Part shown: positions 55,735-64,000 of the stretch, piece by piece
How the letters are laid out: the number at the start of each line of letters is the position of its first letter
Numbering within the stretch: position 1 is the first letter of the stretch
Assembly: GCF_012489685.1 (NCBI RefSeq)
Contig: NC_080045.1
Span: forward strand, 11,805,648 to 11,869,647
Length of the DNA stretch: 64,000 nt
DNA from: Lotus japonicus
Taxonomy: Eukaryota > Streptophyta > Magnoliopsida > Fabales > Fabaceae
Reading direction: 5' to 3'
The notes under the pieces: generated by a model
Told to the model about the DNA's origin: nothing
Database searches by the model: none
What the model saw: the letters and a program-made list of their open reading frames with translations, nothing else
Program-made: the position numbers and the translations under genes

Positions 55735-56035
55735 TTCCATTCACTAGACACATCATTGTATGCTAGATACATCATAGATTTTTCTAAACTCATCATAAAT
55801 TAGGAAATAGGCATTCTATATAATAATTAATTTCCATTAAGCTATCACAAATCCGCAGTAGCAAACCAATTTGCTTAATCCGCCAAAGATCGAAAGGGTT
55901 ACCCCTTGGAATTCCGGGTTCGAATCCCGGCTGCGGAAATTCTTTTTATATCTTTTTTTAACCTTTCCAATTGGGCCTGAGACCCGAGCCCAACTCATCC
56001 TCCGTACTCATGACTCATAAATAAATTGCAACAAG
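55735..56035. repeat. Duplicated block, copy 2 (uninterrupted), with tRNA-like fold
   Basis: Starts near CTTCCATTCA, continues through TTTCTAAACTCATCATAAA, ATTCTATATAAT, the tRNA-like sequence (55856-55937: TCCGCAG ... GGTTCGAATCC ... CTGCGGA) and AACCTTTCCAATT, to ATAAATAAATTGCAAC. The same parts in copy 1 are separated by the Helitron-like element and the Pack-MULE. It ends only about 30 bp before the PPR start codon and so lies in that gene's promoter or leader. The tRNA-like unit has a good B box but a poor A box and no normal anticodon loop. Confidence 0.75.
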
Positions 56036-56064
56036 GAAATTCCTCAAAGTAGCAAAACAAATGA

Positions 56065-58065
56065 ATGAGGATCCACAACGCATTGTCTCATAGCCTTCGA
56101 TTTCAAACACAACAGCAACCCGCCAACACCACCCTCCGCCAGCGCCTCCTCAAAACCCACGGCGGACTCGACTTCACCGCCTATGGCTCCGCCATTCAAC
56201 ACTGCGCTAACCACCGCCTCCTCCGCCAGGGAAAACAGCTCCACGCTCGCCTCTTCATATTCTCCGTCACCCCCGACAACTTCCTCTCCTCAAAGCTCAT
56301 CACCTTCTACGCCAAATCCAACCTCCCACGCGAAGCGCGCCGCGTGTTCGACGCAATTCCCCGGAAGAACACGTTCTCCTTCAACGCCATGCTCATTGCT
56401 TACTCCTTCAACGGCCTTTACCGCCACTTGCTGGACCTGTTTGCCTCCTCCGTCGACGCTGGAATCTCTCCTGATAGCTTCACCGTAACCAGCGTCTTGA
56501 AGGCGATCGCTTCGCCGTCTTTTTCGTACTATAAACCGGTGAAAGAGGCTCACTGTTTTGTTCTTCGGCGCGGGTTGGAGACCGATATTTTCGTTGAGAA
56601 TGCGTTGGTGACTTGTTATTGTAGGTGTGGTGAAATTGGGCTTGCGAGGAAGGTGTTTGATGGAATGCCTGAGAGAGATACCGTGTCGTGGAACTCAATG
56701 ATTGGTGGGTATTCTCAGTGTGGGTTCTATGAAGAGTGTAAGAGGTTGTACATGGAGATGTTGAGTGTAGGGAGTGTTGTGCCGGATGGGGTTACGATTG
56801 TGAGCGTGATGCAGGCGTGCGGGCAGTCTAAGGATCTTGTGTTGGGAATGGAGGTTCACGGTTTTGTGAATGAGAGTGGGATTGAGGTGGACTTGCCGCT
56901 TTGTAATGCTGTGATTGCGATGTATGCCAAATGTGGGAGTTTGGATTATGCTCGAGAGCTGTTTGAGGAAATGAGTGAGAAGGATGATGTTAGTTATGGG
57001 TCAATTATTTCAGGGTACATGGCTTACGGGTTTGTGGTCAAAGCCAGGGATGTTTTCAGGGGAATGGAAAACCCTGGATTGGATACATGGAATGCTTTGA
57101 TTTCTGGAATGGTTCAGAATAACTGGTTTGAAGGGGCCATTGATTTAGTTCGGGAAATGCAGGGGTCTGGTTTGAAACCAAATGCTGTCACACTTGCTAG
57201 CACTATTCCTTTGTTTTCGTATTTCTCAAACCTGCGAGGGGGGAAAGAGGTGCATGCTTATGCCATCAGAAGGTGTTATGATCAAAATATATATGTGGCA
57301 ACTGCCATTATTGATACCTATGCGAAGTTAGGGTTTATTCACGGGGCAAGGCAGGTTTTTGATCAAGCACGAAGTAGGAGCTTGGTAATTTGGACAGCAA
57401 TTATTACAGCTTATGCAGCTCATGGAGATGCTAGTTTGGCACTTGGTCTCTATGCTCAGATGCTAGATAGTGGAATTCAACCTGATCAGGTGACATTAAC
57501 TGCTGTATTGACAGCTTGTGCTCATTCGGGACTGGTAGATGAAGCTTGGAAGATCTTCAATACGATGCATTCAAAATATGGCATTCAACCCTTGGTGGAA
57601 CAGTATGCCTGCATGGTGGGTGTTCTTAGTCGAGCTGGAAAGCTCTCAGAAGCAGCAAAATTCATTTCCGAAATGCCAATTGAGCCAAGTGCTAAAGCTT
57701 GGGGTGCTTTGCTAAATGGGGCTTCTGTCTATGGTGATGTTGAAACAGGCAAGTTTGCTTGTGATCATTTGTTTGAGATTGAGCCTGAAAGTTCTGGCAA
57801 TTACATAATTATGGCAAATCTGTATTCATGTGCTGGGAGATGGGAAGAAGCTAGTAGGGTTAGGAAAAGAATGGAAGAAATCGGGGTACATAAGATCCGT
57901 GGAAGTAGCTGGATTGAAATGAGTGGAAGGTTAATAGCCTTCATTGCCAAAGATGTGTCAAATGAAAGATCTGATGAGATTTATACATATCTGGAAGGAT
58001 TGTTTTGTATGATGAGGGAAGAGGGATATATCTTGCAGGAAGAGTTGGATTGTGAGATGTGGTAA
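56065..58065 (+). CDS. Pentatricopeptide repeat protein, PLS class with E domain (At2g37310-like)
   Basis: Intronless, 666 residues. The N-terminus is basic with few acidic residues and could target an organelle (inference). From about residue 40 to 570 there are successive PPR, PPR-L and PPR-S motifs: YGSAIQHCANHRLLRQGKQL, NTFSFNAMLIAYSFNG, DTVSWNSMIGGYSQCGF, DVSYGSIISGYMAYGF, LVIWTAIITAYAAHGD, PDQVTLTAVLTACAHSGLVD and EQYACMVGVLSRAGKL. The E and E+ regions follow (SSGNYIIMANLYSCAGRWEEA, RVRKRMEEIGVHKIRGSSWIE). There is no C-terminal DYW domain. Such proteins bind organelle RNA and act in editing or processing. The resemblance to At2g37310 is from memory and not tested. The start at 56065 follows an out-of-frame ATG at 56061. 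Confidence 0.92.
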   Translation: MRIHNALSHSLRFQTQQQPANTTLRQRLLKTHGGLDFTAYGSAIQHCANHRLLRQGKQLHARLFIFSVTPDNFLSSKLITFYAKSNLPREARRVFDAIPRKNTFSFNAMLIAYSFNGLYRHLLDLFASSVDAGISPDSFTVTSVLKAIASPSFSYYKPVKEAHCFVLRRGLETDIFVENALVTCYCRCGEIGLARKVFDGMPERDTVSWNSMIGGYSQCGFYEECKRLYMEMLSVGSVVPDGVTIVSVMQACGQSKDLVLGMEVHGFVNESGIEVDLPLCNAVIAMYAKCGSLDYARELFEEMSEKDDVSYGSIISGYMAYGFVVKARDVFRGMENPGLDTWNALISGMVQNNWFEGAIDLVREMQGSGLKPNAVTLASTIPLFSYFSNLRGGKEVHAYAIRRCYDQNIYVATAIIDTYAKLGFIHGARQVFDQARSRSLVIWTAIITAYAAHGDASLALGLYAQMLDSGIQPDQVTLTAVLTACAHSGLVDEAWKIFNTMHSKYGIQPLVEQYACMVGVLSRAGKLSEAAKFISEMPIEPSAKAWGALLNGASVYGDVETGKFACDHLFEIEPESSGNYIIMANLYSCAGRWEEASRVRKRMEEIGVHKIRGSSWIEMSGRLIAFIAKDVSNERSDEIYTYLEGLFCMMREEGYILQEELDCEMW

Positions 58066-58464
58066 TAATTCGCATGCCAGAGCAACAAAAGACCCCTATA
58101 CTTCTGAGGTTCAGAGTCTAAGTAGCACGTCTATCACATTACTCGGCAAAAATTTCAAGCTTTACCGGATGCTACTATGTTAGGAATGAGTTCTCCCCTC
58201 TTTAGTGTCAATGGAAATTTTATGCCTGCTGATTACTGAATTTTCACCTAAGATGATAGTCAGGGCCAAGAAAGGCCAAGCTCCGTCGGAGTTCATAATC
58301 ATTTTTCTTTGGGCGAAATACGATTGAGTTTATCGGTGCTTTTTTGGTTCAATCAAGTTTGCATTGTTGGTAAAACAGCTCTGATTTCCATTCAGCGGTT
58401 TGATCTGGGTTCCATTGTGATTCAACTATGCACTTCAGCGGAAAAAGTTGCACCATAGCTAGCA

Positions 58465-58530
58465 CTGAACTTTGGCCTATAGTAAAGTGATTACTATGTA
58501 GTATTTAGATTATTATAGGCCAAAGTTCAG
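58465..58530. repeat. Perfect 17-bp-arm inverted repeat
   Basis: CTGAACTTTGGCCTATA (58465-58481) and TATAGGCCAAAGTTCAG (58514-58530) are exact reverse complements around a 32-bp AT-rich loop. It could be a small MITE relic or a hairpin. Confidence 0.75.
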
Positions 58531-58535
58531 AGATC

Positions 58536-58952
58536 ATTGTTCCACCCCATTCCAATCTAAAAGTTCAAGAGATTGCATTTTTATTTAAATTGCAAACGAG
58601 TTTCCTTGTAGATTACTACTTTCCTTGTTGAGGAGGGACAAAGGAAGCGGGAAAGGGGAGAATGCTTGCTGTGAGACATAGTTTTGAAGTTTGACTTGGT
58701 TAATGCGTTTTACGATCAAGGTACAACTTCTTGGAGACATATATACCATCTTTCAAGTGAGGTTAACTTACCAGTTCCCCTTTCTACATGTAAGTAGCTT
58801 GACATGATTTAAGGCAAACTACATTCTAAGCATGTTATGTGAACTTAGGATCCCCGAATTTCAGGATGAATTTAGTGTGTGTGTGTGTGTAATTGATTAT
58901 TCCTTTTTCCTTTCAACTATGTGGTATTTTGATTGGAATGAGGTGGAACAAT
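58536..58952. repeat. Possible 417-bp MITE bounded by 22-bp inverted repeats
   Basis: The left end ATTGTTCCACCCCATTCCAATC and right end GATTGGAATGAGGTGGAACAAT (each shown as 22 bp in parts: ATTGTTCCACC, CCATTCCAATC) are reverse complements with one mismatch. The flanks both contain GAGAT, hinting at a short target duplication. No coding capacity. Confidence 0.5.
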
Positions 58953-60310
58953 GAGATGGGGACCTAATATTTTATGAAAAGCTGGTCACTTTCTGTTGAG
59001 AAAGGCTCAATGTATAGGATTTTTTTAGAGATCGCCAATTTGGTGAGATCAGACTTTGGAATGCACTTAGCATTGATTTTGACACAGCCAGTTGTAAATT
59101 AACACAGGAAGCATAATTGTTTCATTTTTTTAGTACCCACCTTTTCCTTTTCACATCTTTACCCCATTCTTGTCTCGAAAATAGTTTTCTTGCAAGCAAA
59201 GCATTTGATATCTGTTAAATATCTTTTCCTTTAATCATATCTCCATTTGCCACCAAAATGTCGTATTTCTCCACAACAGGGAATTGCTACTAGGCCTTAT
59301 TAATTATTAATATTTTGTCCAGAATGCCCTTCATAATAGAAGCAGTCAAGTGGATTTTCCCTTCCACACTCGCAACTCGTAAGTAATTTGGAAGGTTTCC
59401 ATAATGTTAAAGAGGACAATCGGTGATTGAAAATAAGCATGTGAAGTAGAAGGCATAGTTCATCTTATTACCGGAATTGCATTATTGTTTTGGTGACAAG
59501 TGCAACATGCCACTGATATGGGCCAAAGAGTGGAACATTCTCTTCTGCTTGTTTTGTTGCTACTAACAAAATCGGTCGAGAAACACAGTTGAAAGTGAAT
59601 ACGAAAAGCGTAGGAGTGAGAAACGTGCTTGTACTCGACATTAACATGTGGACAAACGTTGCCACTTCATTCTTCCATCTCCACAAGTGTCACACCACCA
59701 CTGCCCTACATAACCAAATCAGGTAGTATCTAATCCACTACACCTCTAATTTTATCTTAGTAATTGGAATTGGTAATATTTCATTTCATGTCGAGTTTCA
59801 ATTGCAATGTTTCACAAAATATCCATTTTCAACTGAGTATCGACTGTCGTGATTAATTCCCTTATCATGAGTACTTGCATTAAGTAGTAAACTTTGAAAC
59901 TTAACCATGTACCCAAATATAAAGATTACATCTTTAAGTAGAATTTTAGACCACTAAAGTGCACTATAAAGAAATGAGAAACAAATGACATATGTTGTGA
60001 TCGGAAAATAGAGATAAAAAGAAAAAAAGTATGTCCCAATTATGGTTATCGATAGCGCGCTATATCGCTGTGTCGTAGCGTAGCAGACCCCTTCCGCGAC
60101 GGGATTGTGGCTGTGAAATCCCGCTATTCGCTGTCAATAGTAGCCTTCCCTTGTATGGTATTTCATTTTTGGGGGTCATCCGCGACAGGTTGCGATTCAC
60201 GATCGACTACTACGTTGATGAATTATTGTAGAAAAAAAAAACAAGAGTGAAGGACATATTGGTCAACACTAGAAAGAACTAGTAGTGTACTATTATTCTA
60301 GTAAATAGTA

Positions 60311-60614
60311 CTCCCTCCGGTCCTATTTATAAGCATGAAAGAGAAGAAAAATCTTGGTCCTTTTTATAAGAACCAAATGAAAGTTTGAGCTATATTAATT
60401 TTTTTTTCCAATGATGCCCTTATTAATTCTAACTTGTAAAATGTGCCTCATTAATTATTCTCTCTCTTTCCCACTTTCCAATACTAATAACAAAGGGTAA
60501 TTTTGGAAGTTTATTTTGATTCAAGACAAATTTAATGCATTTTATCTAGTTTAACTACATTTCTTAAACTATGTGAATTTTTTTTTTGCTGCTTATAAAT
60601 AGGACCGGAGGGAG
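60311..60614. mobile_element. Stowaway-type MITE, 304 bp, in the SGR9-like promoter
   Basis: Ends CTCCCTCCGGTCCTATTTAT and ATAAATAGGACCGGAGGGAG are perfect inverted repeats over 20 bp, flanked by TA (60309-60310 and 60615-60616). The inside is AT-rich with no transposase. It ends 111 bp upstream of the SGR9-like start codon. Confidence 0.92.
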
Positions 60615-60671
60615 TAATGAGTAACACACATGTTACATAAAAAGCCACGTTCATCATGAAACTTACTTACA

Positions 60672-60678
60672 TATATAG
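60672..60678 (+). promoter_or_regulatory. Candidate TATA box of the SGR9-like gene
   Basis: TATATAG lies about 50 bp upstream of the ATG at 60726. This would give a very short leader; weak evidence. Confidence 0.35.
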
Positions 60679-60725
60679 TTTAGTTCCCCCCTACAAAGCT
60701 AAAGGTACAAGCACATGATCCCACA

Positions 60726-61565
60726 ATGGAAGAAACCACATCAACAATCATGGCTGCACTCTCCACCCTCACTCCTTCCCAGCTCACAGATCTCACCAAC
60801 TCAATCCTCTCATCCACCCGCCGCCACCACCTCCGCCTCACCTTCCTCCTCTCCTCCCCAACTCTCTTCTCTCTCACCCTTCATCACCTTCACACTCTCT
60901 CCCTCTCCCAAAAGACCCTCCTCATTGCCCGCCACCTCCTCTCTTCCCTCCACCACCTCACCCGCCACCTCCAACCCGCCTCCCCGCCACTGTCCACCGC
61001 CATAAGAGAGCGCGAGCTGGACGCCGTCTTACTCCTCCTCCTCTTCTGCGAGACCCACAACCACAATCCAGAAGCCCTCGAAGCACCCTTCTCCGATTGG
61101 AGATTGAACCTGAGCAAGCTCTTCTCCGACACGTTGCTTACACTTTCTTCTTCTTATTCCTCTGCACCTGTCATTGGGGCGTGTAAGGGTACAATCTTGA
61201 TCCCCTTCGTTGAGAGGGTGAGCCGGTGCTGGAGGCTAGTCGGCGCGATGAATTGCGGCGGTGGCGGAGGAGGAGGGAAGGAGTTTGGGGAGGTTGCGGC
61301 TTCGGCTGCGGCAGTGGTGGCTCTGCCGGCGGTGGAGGTGGCGGTGGGTGGGAGAGAGTGTGTGATATGCAAAGAGGAGATGCGAGTAGGGAGAGATGTG
61401 TGTGAGTTGCCATGTCAGCATTTGTTTCATTGGATGTGCATTTTGCCTTGGCTAGGGAAGAGGAACACGTGTCCTTGCTGCAGGTTCCGGCTACCGTCCG
61501 ATGATGTGTTCGGGGAGATCCAACGGCTGTGGGAGGTGTTGGTTAAATCAGGTGCAAAAGAATAG
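60726..61565 (+). CDS. SGR9: RING-H2 E3 ubiquitin ligase, SGR9-like (amyloplast gravitropism factor)
   Basis: Intronless, 279 residues. The N-terminal part (MEETTSTIMAALSTLTPSQL, LSSPTLFSLTLHHLHTLSL, QKTLLIARHLLSSLHHL) and the middle (RELDAVLLLLLFCETH, NPEALEAPFSDWR) match my memory of Arabidopsis SGR9 closely. A Gly run at 178-184 and Ala-rich stretch precede the RING at 212-252: Cys212, Cys215, Cys230, His232, His235, Cys238, Cys249 and Cys252, a C3H2C3 pattern with CQHLFHWMCILPWL. The end DDVFGEIQRLWEVLVK is also conserved. SGR9 is an amyloplast-associated ligase that weakens amyloplast-actin contact during shoot gravity sensing; the same role here is inferred from similarity. Confidence 0.9.
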   Translation: MEETTSTIMAALSTLTPSQLTDLTNSILSSTRRHHLRLTFLLSSPTLFSLTLHHLHTLSLSQKTLLIARHLLSSLHHLTRHLQPASPPLSTAIRERELDAVLLLLLFCETHNHNPEALEAPFSDWRLNLSKLFSDTLLTLSSSYSSAPVIGACKGTILIPFVERVSRCWRLVGAMNCGGGGGGGKEFGEVAASAAAVVALPAVEVAVGGRECVICKEEMRVGRDVCELPCQHLFHWMCILPWLGKRNTCPCCRFRLPSDDVFGEIQRLWEVLVKSGAKE

Positions 61566-64000
61566 GATGATTCCTTAACCTTGGTTAAAATGATTGTACC
61601 ATCATTCTTATTTCTTACTTGGCATGGTAATTGAAGAAAGGTACAAAGGAATAGAAAATAATCAAAATATAGTGATCCGGAAACCCTTTCTGAATTTAAA
61701 ATCAATTATGAAGAGGAGCTTCTGTAAGCTTTTAAGTTTTAGAATTGATTATGCTGAAGAGAAGTTAATTCACACCTCATGCTGATATAGGGAAGAAAGG
61801 GAGGTGGGGCCCACGGTCAAGCTTTTGTAGCAATTTTGTTGTGTGAATGGCTGGCATGTGTCTGTTTGGTTTTGATGTTTTTGATCTCAGACAGGGACTC
61901 ATGTGGTGGAGGAGGAGGGTATGATTGTGTGGCCAAGTGAATTTAAGGATAATTTAGCATACAAGTGAGGTTGTTAATTTAATAATCTTGTGTGTGTATA
62001 GTTTAAGACTATAGGATATAGATATGGAAAGATAGAGAATCAATAAATTGCAAGGGTTCTTGGTTATATTAGTTTTTAGTTTCATAATGTGTTCTTCATT
62101 GTTGGCAGTTGATTTGTATTAATTGCTAATTTGCTGTTAGCCCCATGATTCATTATGTCAATGATTTGGTGTACCCAAGAAGTGTACAACAAATAAATAT
62201 GGTGCCTGCTGTGGTGCCTCCTTCCAGATGAGGGTATGGTGCCTCTGCCTGTTTAGACCAGTAGGAATGTGCCATGTATTAAATGAGGTTTTTTGTTTTT
62301 TGTTTTGAAATGATTTTAAATTAGGGGAAAATATTTTCGAAAAATACGGTTTAAAATAAAATAAAGTTATTTATATTGCTATCTGATCCCTCACTAATTC
62401 AGTTACCATAGTAAAAGTAACTTTTTTTAACATTTCTAAATTGAAGTAACATGACTATTCATTTTCCCTCTCTTTTGAAAACTAAAACATTACATTCATT
62501 GTTCATCATTCTCCACACCCTCTTCATTATTGAGTACATCATCTCTAGCAGCCTTATATGTATCATCCTCCAAATCGTCAGAGTCTGTCATGCCTCAAGA
62601 ATTAGACAAATTAACACAAGCTTCTTCATTAATATCCGCCATTTCCAGCCAACCTGTTCAAGACCATATCAACCATTATACAACATAAACAGAGACACTT
62701 AAATGCAACAAGAAGATTCAACAAAACCCAGAAATCCCACAAACAATCAAATTTCTCTTCAATCTGTTATGGCCCTAAACCACAAGATACGATTAATTTT
62801 TTTTGGAAAACTGATTCACTCTGAAGGCATAACCCTTAACCACAAAAGCACCAAACACATATTATTGGATTTTGAAGGGTGATTTTATACTACGAAAGGC
62901 TTCTGAAGTTAAAAGTTAAAACTTGAAAAAATCTAAATCAAAGGAAGAAATTTTAAGAATGGGTTCATGGGCAAAACCAAAAACGTGAATATAGGAAATA
63001 TCTTGATCCTGGATCTGTGAAATCGACCGAAAATGGAAGATGAAAGAAAACTGGGAATTTCTACGATCCTCCTCTACGAATTCAAATTACCGACGAATTA
63101 GGGTTCGTTATCCTTCACCACTGAACCAAAACTAAGAGGAAGAAAATTAGGGCTGTGAGTTTCTCCTCTCTCAATCGGATGAAGATGAGTCCAGGGTTCA
63201 AGATGTGGGGAAGAATAAGAGGTTGGAGATGAATCTGTTGCAATTCTCAATGTAATACACAATGATGGTAAAAAATCATGTTAACCACAATAAACTTTTG
63301 AAGAATTGCTAAAAAGTCCTTCCCAAAAATATTTTTGAATTTATGTAAAAATACTGAAAATCAATGGAAAAAAGAAAATCAATTAAAATAGTGGTCACAT
63401 GTACACCTGCTATTGGACCACCCACTTAGAGGCACCACACCCACATTTTCCCAGAAGCACCACAGAATTCACCAATAAATATTGAGCCTTCCATTTTGTG
63501 GCAACCACAACTATTAATAGCTAGAATCAAATGGGCAAAGTCAAGTCTATGCTCCACTATTATTTATAACCTTAGATATGGAAACACATCATGCTTTCTG
63601 ATAAAGCCCTTGTAGACTGTATTAGAACAATCATGCTAACTTAATTCCTAATTCTCTTTTAACTCTTTGCCAAACTGTTACAAAAGAAAAAGTTAAACAT
63701 ATTACACAGGGCATCACACTTTCTTCATTAGTTAATTTTCTGGGATCTTAACTATTTCATCATACTATGTTAAACATTATTATTCTATATGCTCCTTATG
63801 GAAAAAGTAGTGCAAGAAATAACCTGAGAAAAGGAGAGGAAAATATATCTGAAATAACTTTTTATTGGTCAAAAGAAATGAAATAACTTTTGTGGTCAAT
63901 TTTTTTCTTGGTTCACGGGGCTTTGTGTACCTACGAGAGATTGAAGGAAATATAGTTGCCAATGAAGCCCAATACTCTTACCCACGTATGTAGTTATTGG
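61566..64000. other. 3' flank and AT-rich intergenic DNA
   Basis: No gene is supportable to the end of the window. On the minus strand, 62470-62690 reads in short pieces as an acidic segment (DSDDLEDDTYKAARDD) broken by stops; it may be a relic of a MULE-type transposase N-terminus, but it is too short to call. A stretch at 62980-63200 looks like 5'-leader sequence on either strand without a coding frame. Confidence 0.45.

Larger units (their letters stand above)
58066..60308. other. 3' flank and intergenic DNA with inverted repeats
   Basis: No gene is supportable. Contains a 17-bp-arm hairpin (58465-58530), a 22-bp inverted repeat pair (58536-58557 and 58931-58952), a short (GT)n run near 58876, and near 60050-60210 a GC-richer stretch with GCGC/CGCT motifs (ATCGATAGCGCGCTAT) that looks like a decayed hAT-type MITE. 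Confidence 0.5.

Noticed and set aside
56065..58065. Neighbouring PPR gene as donor of the Pack-MULE cargo
   Set aside because: The cargo motifs (CNALVACSRVCAIEEG, STQVHGLVIKL) do not occur in this protein, so the donor must be another PPR gene.
62465..62700. Transposase gene relic
   Set aside because: The acidic minus-strand reading is short and broken by stops; no catalytic or zinc-binding motif is visible.
1..64000. CRISPR array, operon or other prokaryotic system
   Set aside because: No regularly spaced short repeats; spliced genes, MITEs and LINEs show a plant nuclear origin.

Overview
This window is nuclear DNA from a flowering plant. Genes are split by GT-AG introns, TATA boxes sit upstream of starts, and many families are plant-specific (SGR9-type RING ligase, PLS-type PPR protein, PR-1-like CAP protein, CAND-type 7TM protein). 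Most of the space between genes is transposon debris. The repeat style and gene resemblances suggest a eudicot, probably a legume, but the species cannot be fixed from sequence alone.

Eight host genes are supported, each with a complete reading frame: a lung-7TM/CAND-type membrane protein (4595-5917, +); a small basic conserved protein of unknown function (12821-13264, -); a plastid-type Cys-rich zinc/iron-chelating protein in four exons (26280-28612, +); a type I single-pass membrane protein in four exons (34123-37088, -); a PR-1-like CAP protein (39407-40084, +); an SLC35F/EamA-type transporter in three coding exons (44643-47088, +); an intronless PPR protein (56065-58065, +); and an SGR9-like RING-H2 E3 ligase (60726-61565, +). 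For the three spliced genes the exon phases add up to intact frames of 170, 220 and 431 residues. They are independent transcription units, not an operon.

Transposons by region: 0-3.6 kb has a broken Copia gag and a decayed Ty3/gypsy element on the minus strand. That element carries an antisense ORF with its own TATA box and 5' intron. 7.1-9.7 kb and 15.2-19.7 kb are LINE copies on the minus strand; the second has a perfect 311-bp tandem duplication and is split by a hAT element with an exact 8-bp target duplication. 19.7-22.1 kb is a diverged duplicated segment with weak Argonaute resemblance; one copy holds a Stowaway MITE and the other keeps the empty site. 22.8-23.1 kb is a CACTA end. 30.2-34.1 kb is a Helitron-like AT-rich element holding a 5'-truncated LINE with a 15-bp target duplication. 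41.4-42.0 kb is a hAT element with a perfect 8-bp target duplication. 48.06-about 52.9 kb is a second Helitron-like element, and 53.2-54.5 kb is a Pack-MULE.

The most interesting part is 48-56 kb. The Helitron-like element carries exon-sized pieces of two unrelated host genes (an EPSP synthase exon and two SET-domain-like exons), all on the minus strand with splice-site-like borders. Next to it, a Mutator-type element with about 185-bp inverted ends and a 9-bp target duplication carries a piece of a PPR gene. Both seem to have landed in one copy of a duplicated block that contains a tRNA-like fold. The second, uninterrupted copy lies directly upstream of the PPR gene and serves as an empty-site control for both insertions.
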